A stretch of 64,000 nucleotides of DNA from Trichopria drosophilae. Lineage: Eukaryota > Arthropoda > Insecta > Hymenoptera > Diapriidae. This document shows, piece by piece, positions 26,001-36,800 of the stretch (positions within the stretch are counted from its first letter, which is position 1; the number at the start of each line of letters is the position of its first letter). The stretch lies in assembly GCA_030407085.1 (NCBI GenBank), contig CM059586.1, forward strand, positions 85,185,501 to 85,249,500. The letters run 5' to 3'. Below the pieces are notes generated by a model. It made no database searches. It was not told where the DNA came from and worked only from the letters and a program-made list of their open reading frames with translations. Position numbers and translations under genes: made by a program.

Positions 26001-26602
26001 ATTCTAAATGATAAATTCTCCGAAATATGAATTTCCAAACATATGCCAATCTTTGAAATTCTTTCCGTCTGAGGTCTCGTATAAATAAATAACCCAACAA
26101 AAAACACTAACTGTGCAAAAAAATACTGAACGATAGCTAGAACAGAGCATTTCTTAAAAAGTTCAATATGAAGGTTCAGTAATTAAAATTAAAAGTTTTA
26201 ATAAATAAATCCTAATTAATTATTTAATGGATCTTTCTTTGAAACATCTTCAGATGATTCTATCGGATCGGAACAGCCGCAAGACCCTGTCGAGATCCAG
26301 TCGGGTTATCTTGATCACAGAATTATTAATTACCCTAGTTGACATGGCTAGAATCGTTTGGGTTCAAAATTTTTAAACGGATCCAAACATAAATTTATTT
26401 TTAATACCTAGTATAGTTGAACGATAGAAAAACAATTATTCTATTAAAAAATAAAATATTGTATTAACCGTTATATTGCTACACATAACCTAAAAATGCA
26501 CTTTGAAATTATTAAACACAATTATTGTGGTCAAACAGAATTAAATCCTGTGTAACATTTTAATTTATATTCTACAGCAGTGGCCTTCGAGCGGATTTTT
26601 GA
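13862..26602 (+). CDS. Scgalpha: Alpha/epsilon-sarcoglycan, 3' part (five exons; 5' end not in view)
   Basis: Sarcoglycans alpha and epsilon are single-pass membrane glycoproteins of the dystrophin-glycoprotein complex at the muscle cell surface. The coding parts are 13,862-14,033, 15,355-15,605, 23,863-24,027, 24,684-24,749 and 26,578-26,602, and the splice phases agree at every junction. The protein part reads as the end of the extracellular domain (a LGSSIPFS block and a VIDWC motif matching the 'IDWCK' segment of human SGCE), then a membrane span rich in Leu (FVPAFLLLLLVGLLS). After it comes a cytoplasmic tail starting SMEKRD (compare EKRN in SGCE) and containing a Pro-rich NPPPYISP stretch. 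The visible part is about 226 residues, roughly half of the usual 390-440. The cadherin-like N-terminal domain and signal peptide exons were not found in 1-13,861. Assignment to the alpha/epsilon family is strong; alpha versus epsilon cannot be decided, and insects usually have one. Confidence 0.87.
14140..14290. repeat. Small palindrome-rich repeat
   Basis: The sequence contains mirrored words CCCAAAC / GTTTGGG and two tandem imperfect units, GTTTAGCATAAACC and GTTTAGCACAAACC. It starts with a CGCGGAAAAAAATAG end similar to the ACACGGAAAA ends elsewhere. A short MITE-like remnant is likely. The remaining intron up to 15,354 shows nothing else. Confidence 0.4.
15355..15605 (+). CDS. Scgalpha: Sarcoglycan exon B (juxtamembrane and transmembrane segment)
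   Basis: The acceptor is TTTTTTAG and the donor GTAAGT. The exon starts in phase 0 with KDNEDNRRLHRES, has a Ser/Arg-rich linker, and then a single membrane span (IFVPAFLLLLLVGLLSASL) after RSYRKE. It ends after LHYEN in phase 2. The order of linker, basic patch, one span and short tail fits the C-terminal half of alpha/epsilon-sarcoglycan. Confidence 0.88.
15910..16060. repeat. Near-perfect 150-bp inverted repeat (hairpin)
   Basis: The left arm starts 'CAATCTTAGAGAAAGAGGAA' and the right arm ends with its near-exact reverse complement. The arms are about 60 bp and are separated by an AT-rich loop of about 25 bp. It lies 300 bp inside the intron after exon B. It is most simply a very young small MITE; a long hairpin RNA is a possibility. 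Confidence 0.75.
16253..17824. mobile_element. Foldback element with TIRs and an internal tandem duplication
   Basis: The ends are inverted: AGGTACACC then 'TTCGGAAAAGGCACCTCCTC' on the left, and GAGGAGGTGCC..GGTTTACCT on the right. The 6-bp ATAATA occurs on both sides, although it is low-complexity. The left arm (to about 16,590) matches in inverted orientation two direct copies of a unit of about 340 bp at 17,108-17,451 and 17,452-17,790. Each copy runs from CCCCCTAGATTCACAATCGG to GTCGGAA. The centre (16,878-17,100) is a second palindrome of GGGGGGCTCCGCCCCCC and AACCTCCAACCACAG words. No transposase is present. Confidence 0.85.
17825..19540. other. Intronic stretch with diverged tandem copies and CCCTGATCAGAC words
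   Basis: At 18,185-18,400 two imperfect copies of about 120 bp share a start GGGGTCG(C/T)TAAT and the words 'TCAAAATTCAA' and 'CAATATGGCGA'. At 19,060-19,180 the word CCCTGATCAGACA recurs with spacing. No gene is seen, and the open frame at 18,471-18,716 has no recognisable features. Confidence 0.45.
19565..19725. mobile_element. Short MITE with GGAAAAAATTTGTCTG ends
   Basis: The left end 'GCGGAAAAAATTTGTCTG' and the right end, inverted as 'CAGACAATTTTTTTCCGTGT', form terminal repeats around about 160 bp. The centre has words such as ACCAGGTC, AACCTGTCAGGTT and ACCTGG that pair with one another. The right end is the ACACGGAAAA motif found at other element ends in the window. Confidence 0.6.
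20070..20231. mobile_element. Harbinger-like MITE (162 bp) with TTA target duplication
   Basis: The ends are perfect inverted repeats, GGGGCCATCCATAAAC and GTTTATGGATGGCCCC. They are flanked by TTA at 20,067-20,069 and 20,232-20,234. A G-leading TIR with a 3-bp TTA duplication is typical of PIF/Harbinger non-autonomous elements. The interior contains a run of about 16 G near 20,172. The family name is inferred from TIR and duplication only. Confidence 0.8.
20840..21245. promoter_or_regulatory. CpG-dense intronic block with a Grainyhead-type palindrome
   Basis: Within an AT-rich intron, this block of about 400 bp carries many CpGs, a perfect 14-bp palindrome AATAACCGGTTATT at 20,917-20,930, and TGACGTCCGTCA at about 21,026. 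AACCGGTT is the known core of Grainyhead sites. There is no coding frame of note. A conserved enhancer is a reasonable inference, but no function is shown. Confidence 0.35.
21640..22370 (+). repeat. Decayed tandem array of a CTTCATCGTCTGGAACA word
   Basis: Over about 730 bp the words ACTTCATCGTCTGGAA, ACTTAATTGTCTGGA, ACTTCATAGTCTCGA and many variants follow each other at roughly 16-20 bp intervals. The period is irregular and the copies strongly diverged. The open frame at 22,032-22,301 simply reads through the array. It may be an old minisatellite or the interior of an element of the iterated-word type. Confidence 0.75.
22845..23306. mobile_element. Solo LTR of an LTR retrotransposon
   Basis: The 462-bp sequence starts TGTAACG and ends CGTTACA, a perfect short terminal palindrome beginning TG and ending CA. 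It is flanked by the direct repeat GCTG at 22,841-22,844 and 23,307-23,310. Inside are a TATATATAA stretch and AATAAA signals at about 23,030-23,040, as expected for an LTR. No internal gag or pol region adjoins it, so the rest was lost by LTR-LTR recombination. A 4-bp duplication suits Gypsy/BEL-type elements, but the clade is not determined. Confidence 0.8.
23863..24027 (+). CDS. Scgalpha: Sarcoglycan exon C (cytoplasmic tail)
   Basis: The acceptor is TTTACTCAG and the donor GTAGGT, with phase 2 on both sides. It encodes SMEKRDHSSN, an acidic/Gln stretch, and a Ser/Pro-rich segment SLSAGPASPSPSELMNRSP. The EKRD just after the membrane span corresponds to EKRN in human epsilon-sarcoglycan. 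Confidence 0.87.
24684..24749 (+). CDS. Scgalpha: Sarcoglycan exon D (Pro-rich tail)
   Basis: This 66-bp exon lies between TATTCTTACAG and GTAAGTA and is phase 2 at both ends. It encodes TTENSNPFIRPNPPPYISPNN. The PPPY core is a possible WW-domain ligand; whether it is used is not known. Confidence 0.8.
25168..25181. promoter_or_regulatory. 14-bp palindromic E-box CGGTCACGTGACCG
   Basis: A perfect palindrome contains GTCACGTGAC, the consensus bound by MITF/TFEB-type bHLH-Zip factors. It lies in the last sarcoglycan intron. It could be chance, and binding is inferred from motif only. Confidence 0.3.
26578..26602 (+). CDS. Scgalpha: Sarcoglycan terminal exon, coding end
   Basis: After TTCTACAG the phase carried over from exon D gives FSGLRADF and a TGA stop at 26,600-26,602. 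A second AG three bases on (CAGCAG) is a NAGNAG acceptor; using it would delete only the Ser. The 3' UTR probably runs to the AATAAA at 26,942-26,947 or the second one at about 26,957. A longer open frame in another phase exists downstream (to 26,789) but the splice phase does not select it. Confidence 0.75.
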
Positions 26603-26941
26603 CTACACGAGGAGCCAGAAAAGACATGGTTCTGTTAAAAGTCAACAAGATGCGCGAACGTTGAAAATAACAACGACTGAAGACAACACACGAAATAAAC
26701 GTTCGCCTCAAACAGAACAAGAATTTCAACAAGAGATTCGTCCATACTGGCTCCAAAAATATAATATAAACATTTATACCTATATATAAATATATAAACG
26801 TCGTCAATCACGTTACATATCTATACACGAATATTTATATTCATAAGCAATCATGTAAGACTATAGTAAAATTGTAGAAATTGTAAGTTTCTAAACCGTG
26901 CGCGAAGGTTATAATTATCAAGACTGTAAATACGTATAAAA

Positions 26942-26962
26942 AATAAAACAGGTAGCAATAAA
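26942..26962 (+). terminator. Polyadenylation signals of the sarcoglycan gene
   Basis: AATAAA at 26,942-26,947 and a second AATAAA within CAATAAATTG at about 26,957 are followed by an AT/GT-rich stretch. They are the first consensus signals after the stop codon, about 340 bp downstream. Confidence 0.5.
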
Positions 26963-27024
26963 TTGATCAATTAGTTAAACACTGGATGTCTTTTTAATGA
27001 TGTTATTCTTCGCATTTATATAAT

Positions 27025-27955
27025 TTCAATTTTTCAATTTTTCAATTTCAATTTATTCAGGATAGAGTACATAATATTACATAATATAATAATATAGTAC
27101 AGAGTAACAGCTGACTAATGTCGGCCGTCCACTAAAGTGCAGAATAAAGCACTTGCGCGTGGTCCCGAATACAATTTTTGTTGATTTTAAAGTTAATACA
27201 TATTAGTTACACACTTAATATATATAAATAAAAAGCCAGTGTATAAATATAAAATAATTATAATTATAAAAGTAAAGTAAATCCGTTGCGTAGAAACAAT
27301 TTATAGATTTGAAATTAAATTTGCATTACTATAGTTCAGATATTAATTTATGGAATTCCTGTCTGTGGGTGCTTAGTATCCAGTTTTTTATAATCCTTTT
27401 AAGTAAAATTTTGTTGTTAGAAGATTGAGTTGTTAAACTATTCTTTATTTTTAAAGGTAACATATTAAATAGTTTTGTTGCTACGTAATCTTGCGTTCTT
27501 TTTGAAATGGACTTATTTTTTTTAATAATTTGGATAGTCTGAGTTCTAGAGTTAATTTTACATTCGTCTTTAAATCGTTTAATGTTCACCAGTAGAACCG
27601 TTTTACAGTATAATTGACGTATATCTAAAATTTGGAGTGATTTAAATAGTTCATCAGAAGAATCAGTATATTTTTTAAACATAATTATTTTCAATATTCT
27701 GTTTTGTAGGATTTGTAAAGGTTTGATTGTATTGGCATAAGCACATCCCCACGCCAGGATTCCATATCCTGCTATAGACGCAAACAATGCGTGATATACA
27801 CTAAGTAGTTGTTTTATATTTAGATAATTACGGATACGCTTAAATATAAATAGCATCTTTCTACTTAATTTCACTACATTGTTTATGTGGTCTTTCCATT
27901 TAAGGTTCGCATCAATAGTAACACCTAGATATTTAGTTTTAAACACTCTATATAA
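27025..27955 (-). mobile_element. 5'-truncated non-LTR retrotransposon (3' end of RT ORF)
   Basis: A minus-strand frame at 27,329-27,946 (205 codons) matches the region after the catalytic domain of non-LTR reverse transcriptases of the Jockey/CR1 type. It begins YLGVTIDANLKWKDHI, followed by the typical YHALFASIAGYGILAWG and LQILQNRILKII blocks, and it ends with a stop. Downstream on the minus strand is a 3' UTR of about 300 bp ending in iterated AATTGAAAA words at 27,027-27,060, the usual simple-repeat tail. Absence of the catalytic part means truncation during insertion. The frame is still open, so this copy is fairly young. Confidence 0.85.
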
Positions 27956-29315
27956 TCGGTATTAACCTTTATTCAGATCGCTCCTGTAATTAGAATTGTA
28001 GATTATTCCTAGTTAGTTCCATGTTACATTACAGAATATTATGCATAATTTTTTTTTGACAAAATGTTAATTATTTTAAGCGTTTTTTAAAATAACTATT
28101 ATATTATTTCTGATTTTTTTTATAAGTAACAATATCTGATATCAATATTAACGGCCATGTTAGCATTGTGTCAAATATGGGAACAAAATTTCACATTTTT
28201 AGTGACGTATTACTAGAAAGTGAAATAAAAATCATTAATACGAAATTGATAAAATTCAATTAATTCAGAAACTGTTGTATGTAGTTTTGAACCTTTGACT
28301 GTAAATAATGATGTTTGTCCGATTAAACATCACGAAGAGGACTATCGTGTGTTTATACAATCTTCGTCGGAGAAGGCACCACATTATGGGCGCCAAATAA
28401 AATGAAATTTTTTATTTAAGATAATTATATAATATATAACGCTCATTTTATAAATAAACAATTAAGAGTCTCCACCTAATAAAACGCTATATCGGTTCCA
28501 AATATCCGATTAATGAAATCCCAGATGAAAATTGAGACAATAATTTCAGGAAAATGCATGAGACGTTTTTTTTCTGATTTTATTTATAAAATGTCGTTAT
28601 CTGCATTTTCTTAATAGTTTTTTTTCTCATATTTTACATTGGATTAGATGGCAGCTTTCTTAACCGATTCAAATAAATGCGTCTCTTGAATTTTTATGTT
28701 TCATTTAATCAACATAATAAACATTTATCGTAAGAGGTGTGCTATTCATTGCTCTAACCTCAGATGAATGCCTTATTACATTTTTGACAGCCGTTGCAAA
28801 TCCTGCAACTTTGTAAACAACTTCGGAGAAGTTGATCAACATTTCTGTCAGCTATATCAGGTACGTCATTCTGATTTTTGAAATTTTAACATTACATTCA
28901 ATGCCACCAACCTCGAAAATATGAAAATAATATACTTTATACAAATTGAATATATTTGACATGTTTAGCGTCGATTTTAAGATAGACTATTCTGATTTCT
29001 ATGCTCTAAATCAAATTAACAAACAACATGGCCATTACTGAAACATTTAGAATGTATTTTGAACAAAAATTCTCTTGAAGCTGATTAAAAAGTGTTTTTT
29101 GAGCGTTTGGTATCACAATGTGCAGAGCTCTTCCATAATAAAAGTATCACAAATTATTGTGAGTTCGAGTTACATTTTTAACAAATTCCTAGTGGTCACT
29201 GCATACATTTGGATCATAATGTTTTACTACAAACCTGCATTTTTTATATATAATTTATTTACTTGAAATTCTTTCTACTTTACCAAGGTCAAATACTACG
29301 AAGTGTATCCATAGT
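27956..29315. other. Intergenic AT-rich stretch
   Basis: Nothing with gene or repeat structure is visible, apart from simple AT-rich sequence and short open frames without features. Confidence 0.5.
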
Positions 29316-29317
29316 AT

Positions 29318-30115
29318 AATAATAATATCGACTTTATTAATTTAGGATCGAAATTGGTGCAACGCAATTCAGACCTTGACAAAGGGCAAGCCACAGCTAT
29401 AAATTGCTGTTTTACAGACTGACCACGCATTAAAATATAAAATTAAATCAAATCCAATAAATTAAAAACATACAGTTCCACGTAAAATAATATAAAAAAA
29501 AATACATACATACATTAAACTCATACGGCACACTCGTTCAGAATACTCAAAGCGGCCAACATTAAATTTTTCAAAGAGGTGACATTCATTCATTAATTAT
29601 ATGAAAATTTTCAAAAATTCCAAAATTCAAACTCGCAACGCATAGTATTCTCGCACTGATTTGAAGAATCGACGTGGAAGGGCAGTAACTCCTCTAATGT
29701 AAAGTAGCAGTGAATTAAATGTTTTCGTAGCAAAATAGGAAAATGCGCCATTATATTTCGCAGTGGAGCTACTCGGAAAATTCAGTGTGTTTACAATAAC
29801 GACTCTTTGTTAAACACATTTTCTATCCAACATATTTAGTCTCTCCGCTAAATACAGGTATCTTATTTATTAGCAACCTACATACAAAAGTTAAAATCCT
29901 TATTTCCATCCGTTCACGCATCTTATGCCATCCCGCTTTAAGATACGCGACTGAAATATGTTCGTATTTTCTGATTCCATAGACATACCTTAGGCATGCG
30001 TTTTGTACTGCCTGAACTCCATACCAATCTTTGGCAATTAAGCAATATTCATTATTATTAATATATTCATTAGAAATTAGTATATTCGTTAGAAATTTCG
30101 TTCCGTGCATATTTG
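29318..30115 (-). mobile_element. Second truncated non-LTR retrotransposon end
   Basis: The minus-strand frame 29,823-30,110 contains VQNACLRYVYGIRKYEHIS followed by W..MRERMEIRILTFVCRLL, the conserved C-terminal block of Jockey-group RT proteins. A 3' UTR of about 480 bp follows and ends at about 29,320 with a TTATTATTATA-like tail on the minus strand. The 5' part and the catalytic domain are missing. It belongs to a different subfamily from the copy at 27,025. Confidence 0.75.
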
Positions 30116-30624
30116 CTAAAATTTAATCAGACTGTTTGTTTCAAATATGTTATGCGACGGTCTTAAATTACTCACAAGATTCACAAAAATTAAGGTGTCG
30201 TAGGTAGTTCATAAAATATGCGATATGATCAATTTCACGTTTACAGCTAGATTCCCAAAATTAAAAATAAAATACTGCTATTTTTGTGAAAGTACATAAT
30301 ATACATATATCATCGTTTGATCAAAACTTCGAATATTTCTAAATTAATAATACTTATCCTGGTGGGTATTAATATACTTGCCATTTTCTTTGTCTGAAAA
30401 GTTCTTGTTATAAAACTACCCAGCAATTAGAAAGTCGGCACGTCATCTTTTATATTTTCACAGCTTCCGAGTAAACTACCCTCATAAAATTGACGAAGTT
30501 ATGCGAGAACCTTCAAGAAACGCGCAACAGGTGAAAATGGTTATAAATAAACCTGACTTATTTACCCTCATAAAACGTTTTTTAAGATGACTTCTTCAAA
30601 AAAATACTTGAAGGACGACTCCAT

Positions 30625-30788
30625 CAATTTTCAGTCATTCAGTGTAGTAAAATTGAAAAACGGAATACGACGTCGTCGGAGTGCCCGGAGTAAAGTCTTG
30701 TGTTGAATATTTGTTCTAATATTATAATAGCTTTGAAATTATTTTGTAAACATTTATTAAAAATTTCTTTGCGTTTACTTGTGAAAAA
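30625..30788 (+). promoter_or_regulatory. Probable wolframin promoter edge and 5' UTR
   Basis: Arthropod initiator-like TCAGT sequences occur at 30,631 and 30,640, followed about 28 bp later by a CpG-rich ACGACGTCGTCGG that could act as a downstream element. An in-frame TAA at 30,747-30,749 precedes the first ATG, so the coding start cannot lie further upstream in this exon. The start site is an inference. Confidence 0.35.
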
Positions 30789-30843
30789 ATGTTTAACAAT
30801 AGTTTTAGTGCAGACAATTACAAACCTTCTTTTCCTTCAAATG
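30789..30843 (+). CDS. wfs1: Wolframin exon 1 (start)
   Basis: The first ATG after an in-frame stop encodes MFNNSFSADNYKPSFPSN and ends one base into a codon at a GTAAGT donor. That phase exactly fits exon 2, 15.4 kb away, forming an Asp codon. The N-terminus of wolframin is poorly conserved, so this exon rests on phase, splice signal and position rather than similarity. Confidence 0.7.
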
Positions 30844-33800
30844 GTAAGTCAATGTACTCGTAAGTAAAACATTAGCAAAACTGAAAATAGTGTTATTTAG
30901 GTGCGTAATTTTGCAATATTTTTAACATGTGATTTGAGTGACCTCCAGATTTAAAGTTATTTATATTTTTGTAAATGGTGCGTAAATAAACGTTTTCGAT
31001 TAAAAGGAATTTATATATTTTAAATAAGAAAAACCAACAACACTAACAATAACAAAAATTGTTATTTCAAAAATATACTCTGTGAAATGTTAAATTTTGT
31101 GGAAGTATATGCTGGGGTTGGAGTGTCTAACTATATTCTAAATATAATTTGTTAATATTTCCAATCAATCCTGAATATTTTGAAGTTTAAGCTTGTACTC
31201 TGGAAAATAGACTTCATTGCCCTTTACTGGTTTATAATTGGGAAAATATTTTTAAAACTCGAATAATCGCCCCTTGAATTACGCAATTCTTATATTACTT
31301 GTGTAAGCGACATACAAACCTTCTTCAAACTGTCGGAGAATCTGTAATCTGATTAAACGATATTCCCATATCGTATAAAGTTTAGACGGCATCATTGTCA
31401 AAGGGCTTCTTTATTCAATATTAAAATCTTTCTTAATCAGACTTGTAATGCACACACAAAAATTATAGCATAAAATCAAAACGAGTCTCAGAATTAACCA
31501 ACATATGACCTGTTATTGCGATATGCAACGAAATGTTCAAACAATTTACTGGATATAAATCATTACATACTTACAAGCTTCAAATACATTAAATTCTATT
31601 TAATTTTTTTATATCAATAAATAATCAACATTTTTTAATATTTAATTGTCAATTCTTTCAGTAGTTTTCCAAATACATGAAAGTCAATAAAAAAAAATTT
31701 AGTTTTTATGTATATTTTCGTTGTAGTTCTCGTATTTTTGTAATCGTTGGTTCTTATTTTTATTTGATATTCGACTTAGTTTCAAAATTCTTAAATACGT
31801 TTTGAAAATTTATTAATGCATTTGATTGGTTTTGGGGAATTGTGCATTTGTAGAATCCAAACGAAAAAATAGTAAATGCTTTGAATCCATTCTATTGGAA
31901 ATGGCTAATGAATTTCAATTCCAATTGTAAAGAACAAAATGTCTTTTTCAATACTTTTGAATACACAAATAATCCATACTGAAAACCCGAATATTTAAAC
32001 GAATTTAATAGTACTGGAATGCGAATACATGCATTTGAGTACATTTTATGTTCATTAATGCCCTTGAATTCATGTTTGATAACTATGGAGGTCAATATAC
32101 ACTGAGAGCAATTTTATAGGTGATATCTTCAAAAAAATAGGAAAAATTACTATTCTCCGATCGAAATTTGGGGACAGACTCGCAGAAGCAATGTTTCATA
32201 ATGAATAATAATTTTTACTATTTCAGAATAGGAATTTTTCTTGTTACGCGAAAATTCTATATATGGGAAAATACTGATATGTAGAATAATTAAGTGGTAT
32301 TGTTTTAATCTTTATTTATATTTATTCGTATTTATTTTGTTATTTTTTTGTAGCCTATAGCACTTTCTCTGTTTGCTATATTTTTGTTCTTCAGTTAAGT
32401 TATTTAAATAAAACAAATAAACATCGAAAAGTTCTATTGGGCTTTAGATTGTTTACAATCTAGTCGGTAAAAAGAAGTTCCCGTTTGCATACTTGTGGAA
32501 CACCACTAATGTGGCCACCTAAGTCTTTAAATTGCAATTAATGTATTATGTTGAAGTATGTAAATATATCCTGTTAAAATGCTGTGTTAAAATATTTAGT
32601 GATGAAATGTTCATGCGTGTAAATAAAAAGGTACGTGTGTTACTGAAAGGTCGATTGTTGAAACTTTGTATCACCTGATAAATATTGAATACGAGAAACT
32701 GCAATAAGAATCAAATCACTCGGATGATGTGCCTTCGACTAATTTTAACCGCAACATGTTGAAAAATGCAATTTCGAGAAAAACACGTTTAAAGTTTCTG
32801 ATTTCTTGCCCAACAAACGAAAAATGAGTCAGAATGAATGAAAAGAAATTTGAATTCTATTTGTTGACCTTTATTAATACTTCTCTATTAACAATCCTTC
32901 TAAATCTTCTTACAAGAATTGAAAAGTTATAGAGCCAAAATATTTTGAAACCTTCTGAATGCTTCCTATGATTGCCAATACTTATTCAAGATCTTGAATA
33001 CTTCGAAGTAAGAAAAAGGATTCAGAAATAATCAGGTTTTAATGGTTATAAATCGGCTTCTCTTGATATCTGTAACTTAAAATCTGAGATATACATTTGA
33101 AATTTTAGTCATAGACCATCGAAATATTCAAAAATATAAACATTTATTTCAAAATTTGCCATCCAGTGATAAACTATCACTATTTTATTAAGTAGAACCT
33201 CGCACTAGTGAAATTGTCGGGACGATTTGAAAAGTTATTGCTATTTTTTTAATGTGGAGAATATATAAATACACATAGAACTTTACGGTATGTATATCTA
33301 CCTACATATACATACATATATAGAAAGTAAGTATGTTTACATAAATACAGTCATGGTACACTACTGTGAGGTTCTACTGTATATGCAAGTGACCCAGCAA
33401 ACTAAAAATGATTCAAAAGCATTCAGTTTTATGGGTCTGAAACTTATATGCTGGTCTCCGTGTTGGTCTCTATTTTTAATAATTTTAAATTCTGCTTTAA
33501 GGGGGTTCTAGACGGGCGGTCCGCTGTTAAGGTAGGAAATTTCACTAAAAACACTGTAAGGGTAATTGTCATTACTGTAGACGGTATCCTCGAAAATATC
33601 AAAGAAATTAAATGATAACTGACCGGGAATTATCGGAAATAAGTGTTGTATTTTTAGGAAGCCATCTATAGTAATTATAATTGCCTATACAGAGCCCGAA
33701 TTTTGACAATTGTATTCAGCCTTTAATTTGCGTTTTTAGTGAAACTTCCTACCAGAACTACTGACCACTTTAGAACTCCTTAAGAATAAACTACTCCCGT

Positions 33801-36800
33801 TTTGAATACTACCAAATAATTGTTCTTTAATAAAATCTTGTCAATACTTTCGAATCGTTTTGAATAATTTCTGTAGCATTCCCAAGTATTCACACTGTGT
33901 GCAAAATACTTCGAGGCCAAGAAACAGGATTCCAACGTGTTAAGAATTATTCAATTTTCAATACTTCTTAATAATTCCTTGTTCACTGGGGAGATACCTA
34001 TAGACAGCAAAATAGAAAAGAGTTCAGAATGACTTCGAAATATGCTCTAAAAGACGTCAGATGTCCGACTTTCTGAGGGTTTTCTGAACATGAGTTCATA
34101 AAGATCTCATAATGACATAATATTTAGAAAACCCTCAGAAAATGGGAGATCTGACTTCTTACAGGAAGAGCTCTAAAGAGCACATTTCGAAATTTTATTC
34201 TCAAAACTCTTTTTTATTCTGCTGTCTGGGTACCCTGTAAACACGGAAAGAAACAGTTATGTAATATTTACGCCACAGATTAATAACAAATCTGATCCGT
34301 TTTCGTTACCGACCCTACTTGTACATTGCTTTACAATTTCTGTATATTTACGTATTGAAGAATTGCGTTTGATTTATTTCATTTCATCCTTAAAATACTT
34401 TTTATTTTTGAAAACGTGACCATCTGATATAAAAGAGAACCAATATTATAAAAGATGTACAAGTAGGGTCGGTAACGAAAAACGTATTTCGTCACATATT
34501 TAGAGAGACCTTTCACTGTAAAAAATTTAGATGTAAATTTACTACGTATCATGTTGGAAATAAAACGATTCACGTGTAACGTAGTAAAAGTACAAGCCAC
34601 ATGTAAAATAATATGGTGTTACATTGCGGATATACAATTAGTATGTAAACAGCAATTGTAAAAATTCGGCCATTTTTTACTGTTTTTATGTTTATTTCAG
34701 AAAACCATGTGTTTTCTTGTTCTGCATGATCTGAACTTTGAAAATTTAATTGTGGTCGATTACACATCGATTTATTAGCAATATATCACCACGTAATTTT
34801 ACATACGGCTTGCACTGTAAAATTATTGGACTCAATTGCGGAGTCCAAGAGAGAGTAATCGTTAAATTTCACTCTTCAATTTTACTCTCTTGGAGTCACA
34901 TTTGCTCCTCGGGCTATTTCATGCTATAGGTTTGAATCCCTTTACCGGTGTAGTTATACTGCATCGAAAACTAGTCACTATGTGGCGGCCGACAAACATG
35001 TTTTATTTCAACTCGCTATAACTTATGAACCAAATATATATCTCAATAAACAATGAAGTTTTTCAGGGCCTCGAAGCACATGACGTGTTGGTCATCGGCT
35101 GCCACCAACTTTAAACATTCATTGCTATTTGACTATTAGACCAATAAAGATAAAACTTTCCAGAAAATTTGTTCATACCTTTATGAACAACTTTTTCGCT
35201 GACAGTTTTCGGATACTTGAAATTGGCTCGATAACCGAAGAGCAAGAAGGTATATTTTGCAGTTGCGTAGAAAAAAATGAATAACTTTATTGTTTATTGA
35301 GATATATAAGTTATTATTTCACCATTAGATGCGGAAATCTCTAACGAACAATTTATTTTTTATTCGTTTCAAAACCTTCAAAATTGACTATGTTATAGCG
35401 AGTTGAAATAAAAAAGCCGGCTGCGTAGTAACTAGTGCTGTCTAAACAGCATTCAGTCGCCTTTCTCTTTTTCCGCATTTATTGACACCATTAAACTACA
35501 TTTGACTCCAAAGAACTCCAACCCGGCGTTCCCCATTTTTTACTCCTTTGGACTGAAATTTGAGTCTAACAATTTTAGAGTGTGTATTTTTACTGCGTTA
35601 CACGTGAATCGATTTATTTCCAACGTACAGTAGAACCCCTCTTATTTCAATCGCCCCTCTTATTTGAATTGTCCAACCCTCCAGGCCTTCCCCCACCACC
35701 GCTCGAACATCTCGATTCAGTTTGCAGTGTTTACACCATCAAAGTAGTACAGTGTAAATACCGTTTAACCTAAATGTGCAAACATGTATAGTCGGTAGAC
35801 TGACATGTAATGAAAATTCAAATTACTTTAAAATTTTGCATCAAACTCATGATTTACATCATACAAATTATTCGAGAAGCTGCTAATTTCGTAAAATAAA
35901 AGTGCACATTTGAAGGTTAGGATGTTGTCAATTTTAATGATGTGTATTACAAGACCTTCACAAAAGTTGAAAAGTCTTTCATTTGCAAAATAACAAACAA
36001 ATCCAATATCAGCAGCTTAGTACTGAATTTGAAGTGATCTGAAGCTTTCATTAATCATATTTGCAAATTTGGGTTAAATACACGGAGAAAAAATTTCCTG
36101 AAAAATTACCGTGCTAGTCACCTGAAAACGGGTGCAACTTGATTTTTCGGAAATATTTATAGCAACAGACAAGAAATATTGCTTTTCTGGACACGAATAT
36201 TTGTAATAACGGCTAGATATTTTTATGTACGAGCTAGTCGAAATGTTCAGTGTAGCACAGTAAAATTTACAGGACAGCAAGTTTTTAAGTTAGTGCAAGT
36301 CAAATAATCCCCAATATTTGAAGAATTTATAATATGTTGCTTCATTATTTTTACTATGCCACTTCTCGAATTGGAAGCGAAAGTTTCCGAACATATTCGA
36401 ATGCTACCGAGTCTAACTGCGGTGAAAACAAAAGAGCACCGATATGGCGGCCGAGTAGTCCGACGTACGGGTCTGAACTGGTCCGAACCGAGTAAACTGT
36501 TTTTGTTTTCGTTGCAGTCAGTTCTTTTGAAATAGTTCGGCCAATTTATACAGGGTAATAGGAATATGTGAATCAGTTATTAATAGTCTTTTTCCTATTG
36601 CTTTAAATTTTAATAAAATATAAATATTACTTTTTCAAGTTGAAAGTAAAATAGAAATTTTTTGTTCGTGCATACAAATAATATACAACAAACATTGATA
36701 TATCTTGTCAGCTGAAAGTAAATATCGTTAAGGCTTTTACGATTTTAAGAACTATTGATATTACTTGTAGGCTTGCAATTTGTTTCATCTATACCCAATA

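Noticed and set aside
26580..26789. A 69-codon plus-strand coding exon
   Set aside because: The phase delivered by the upstream sarcoglycan exon selects another frame that stops at 26,602.
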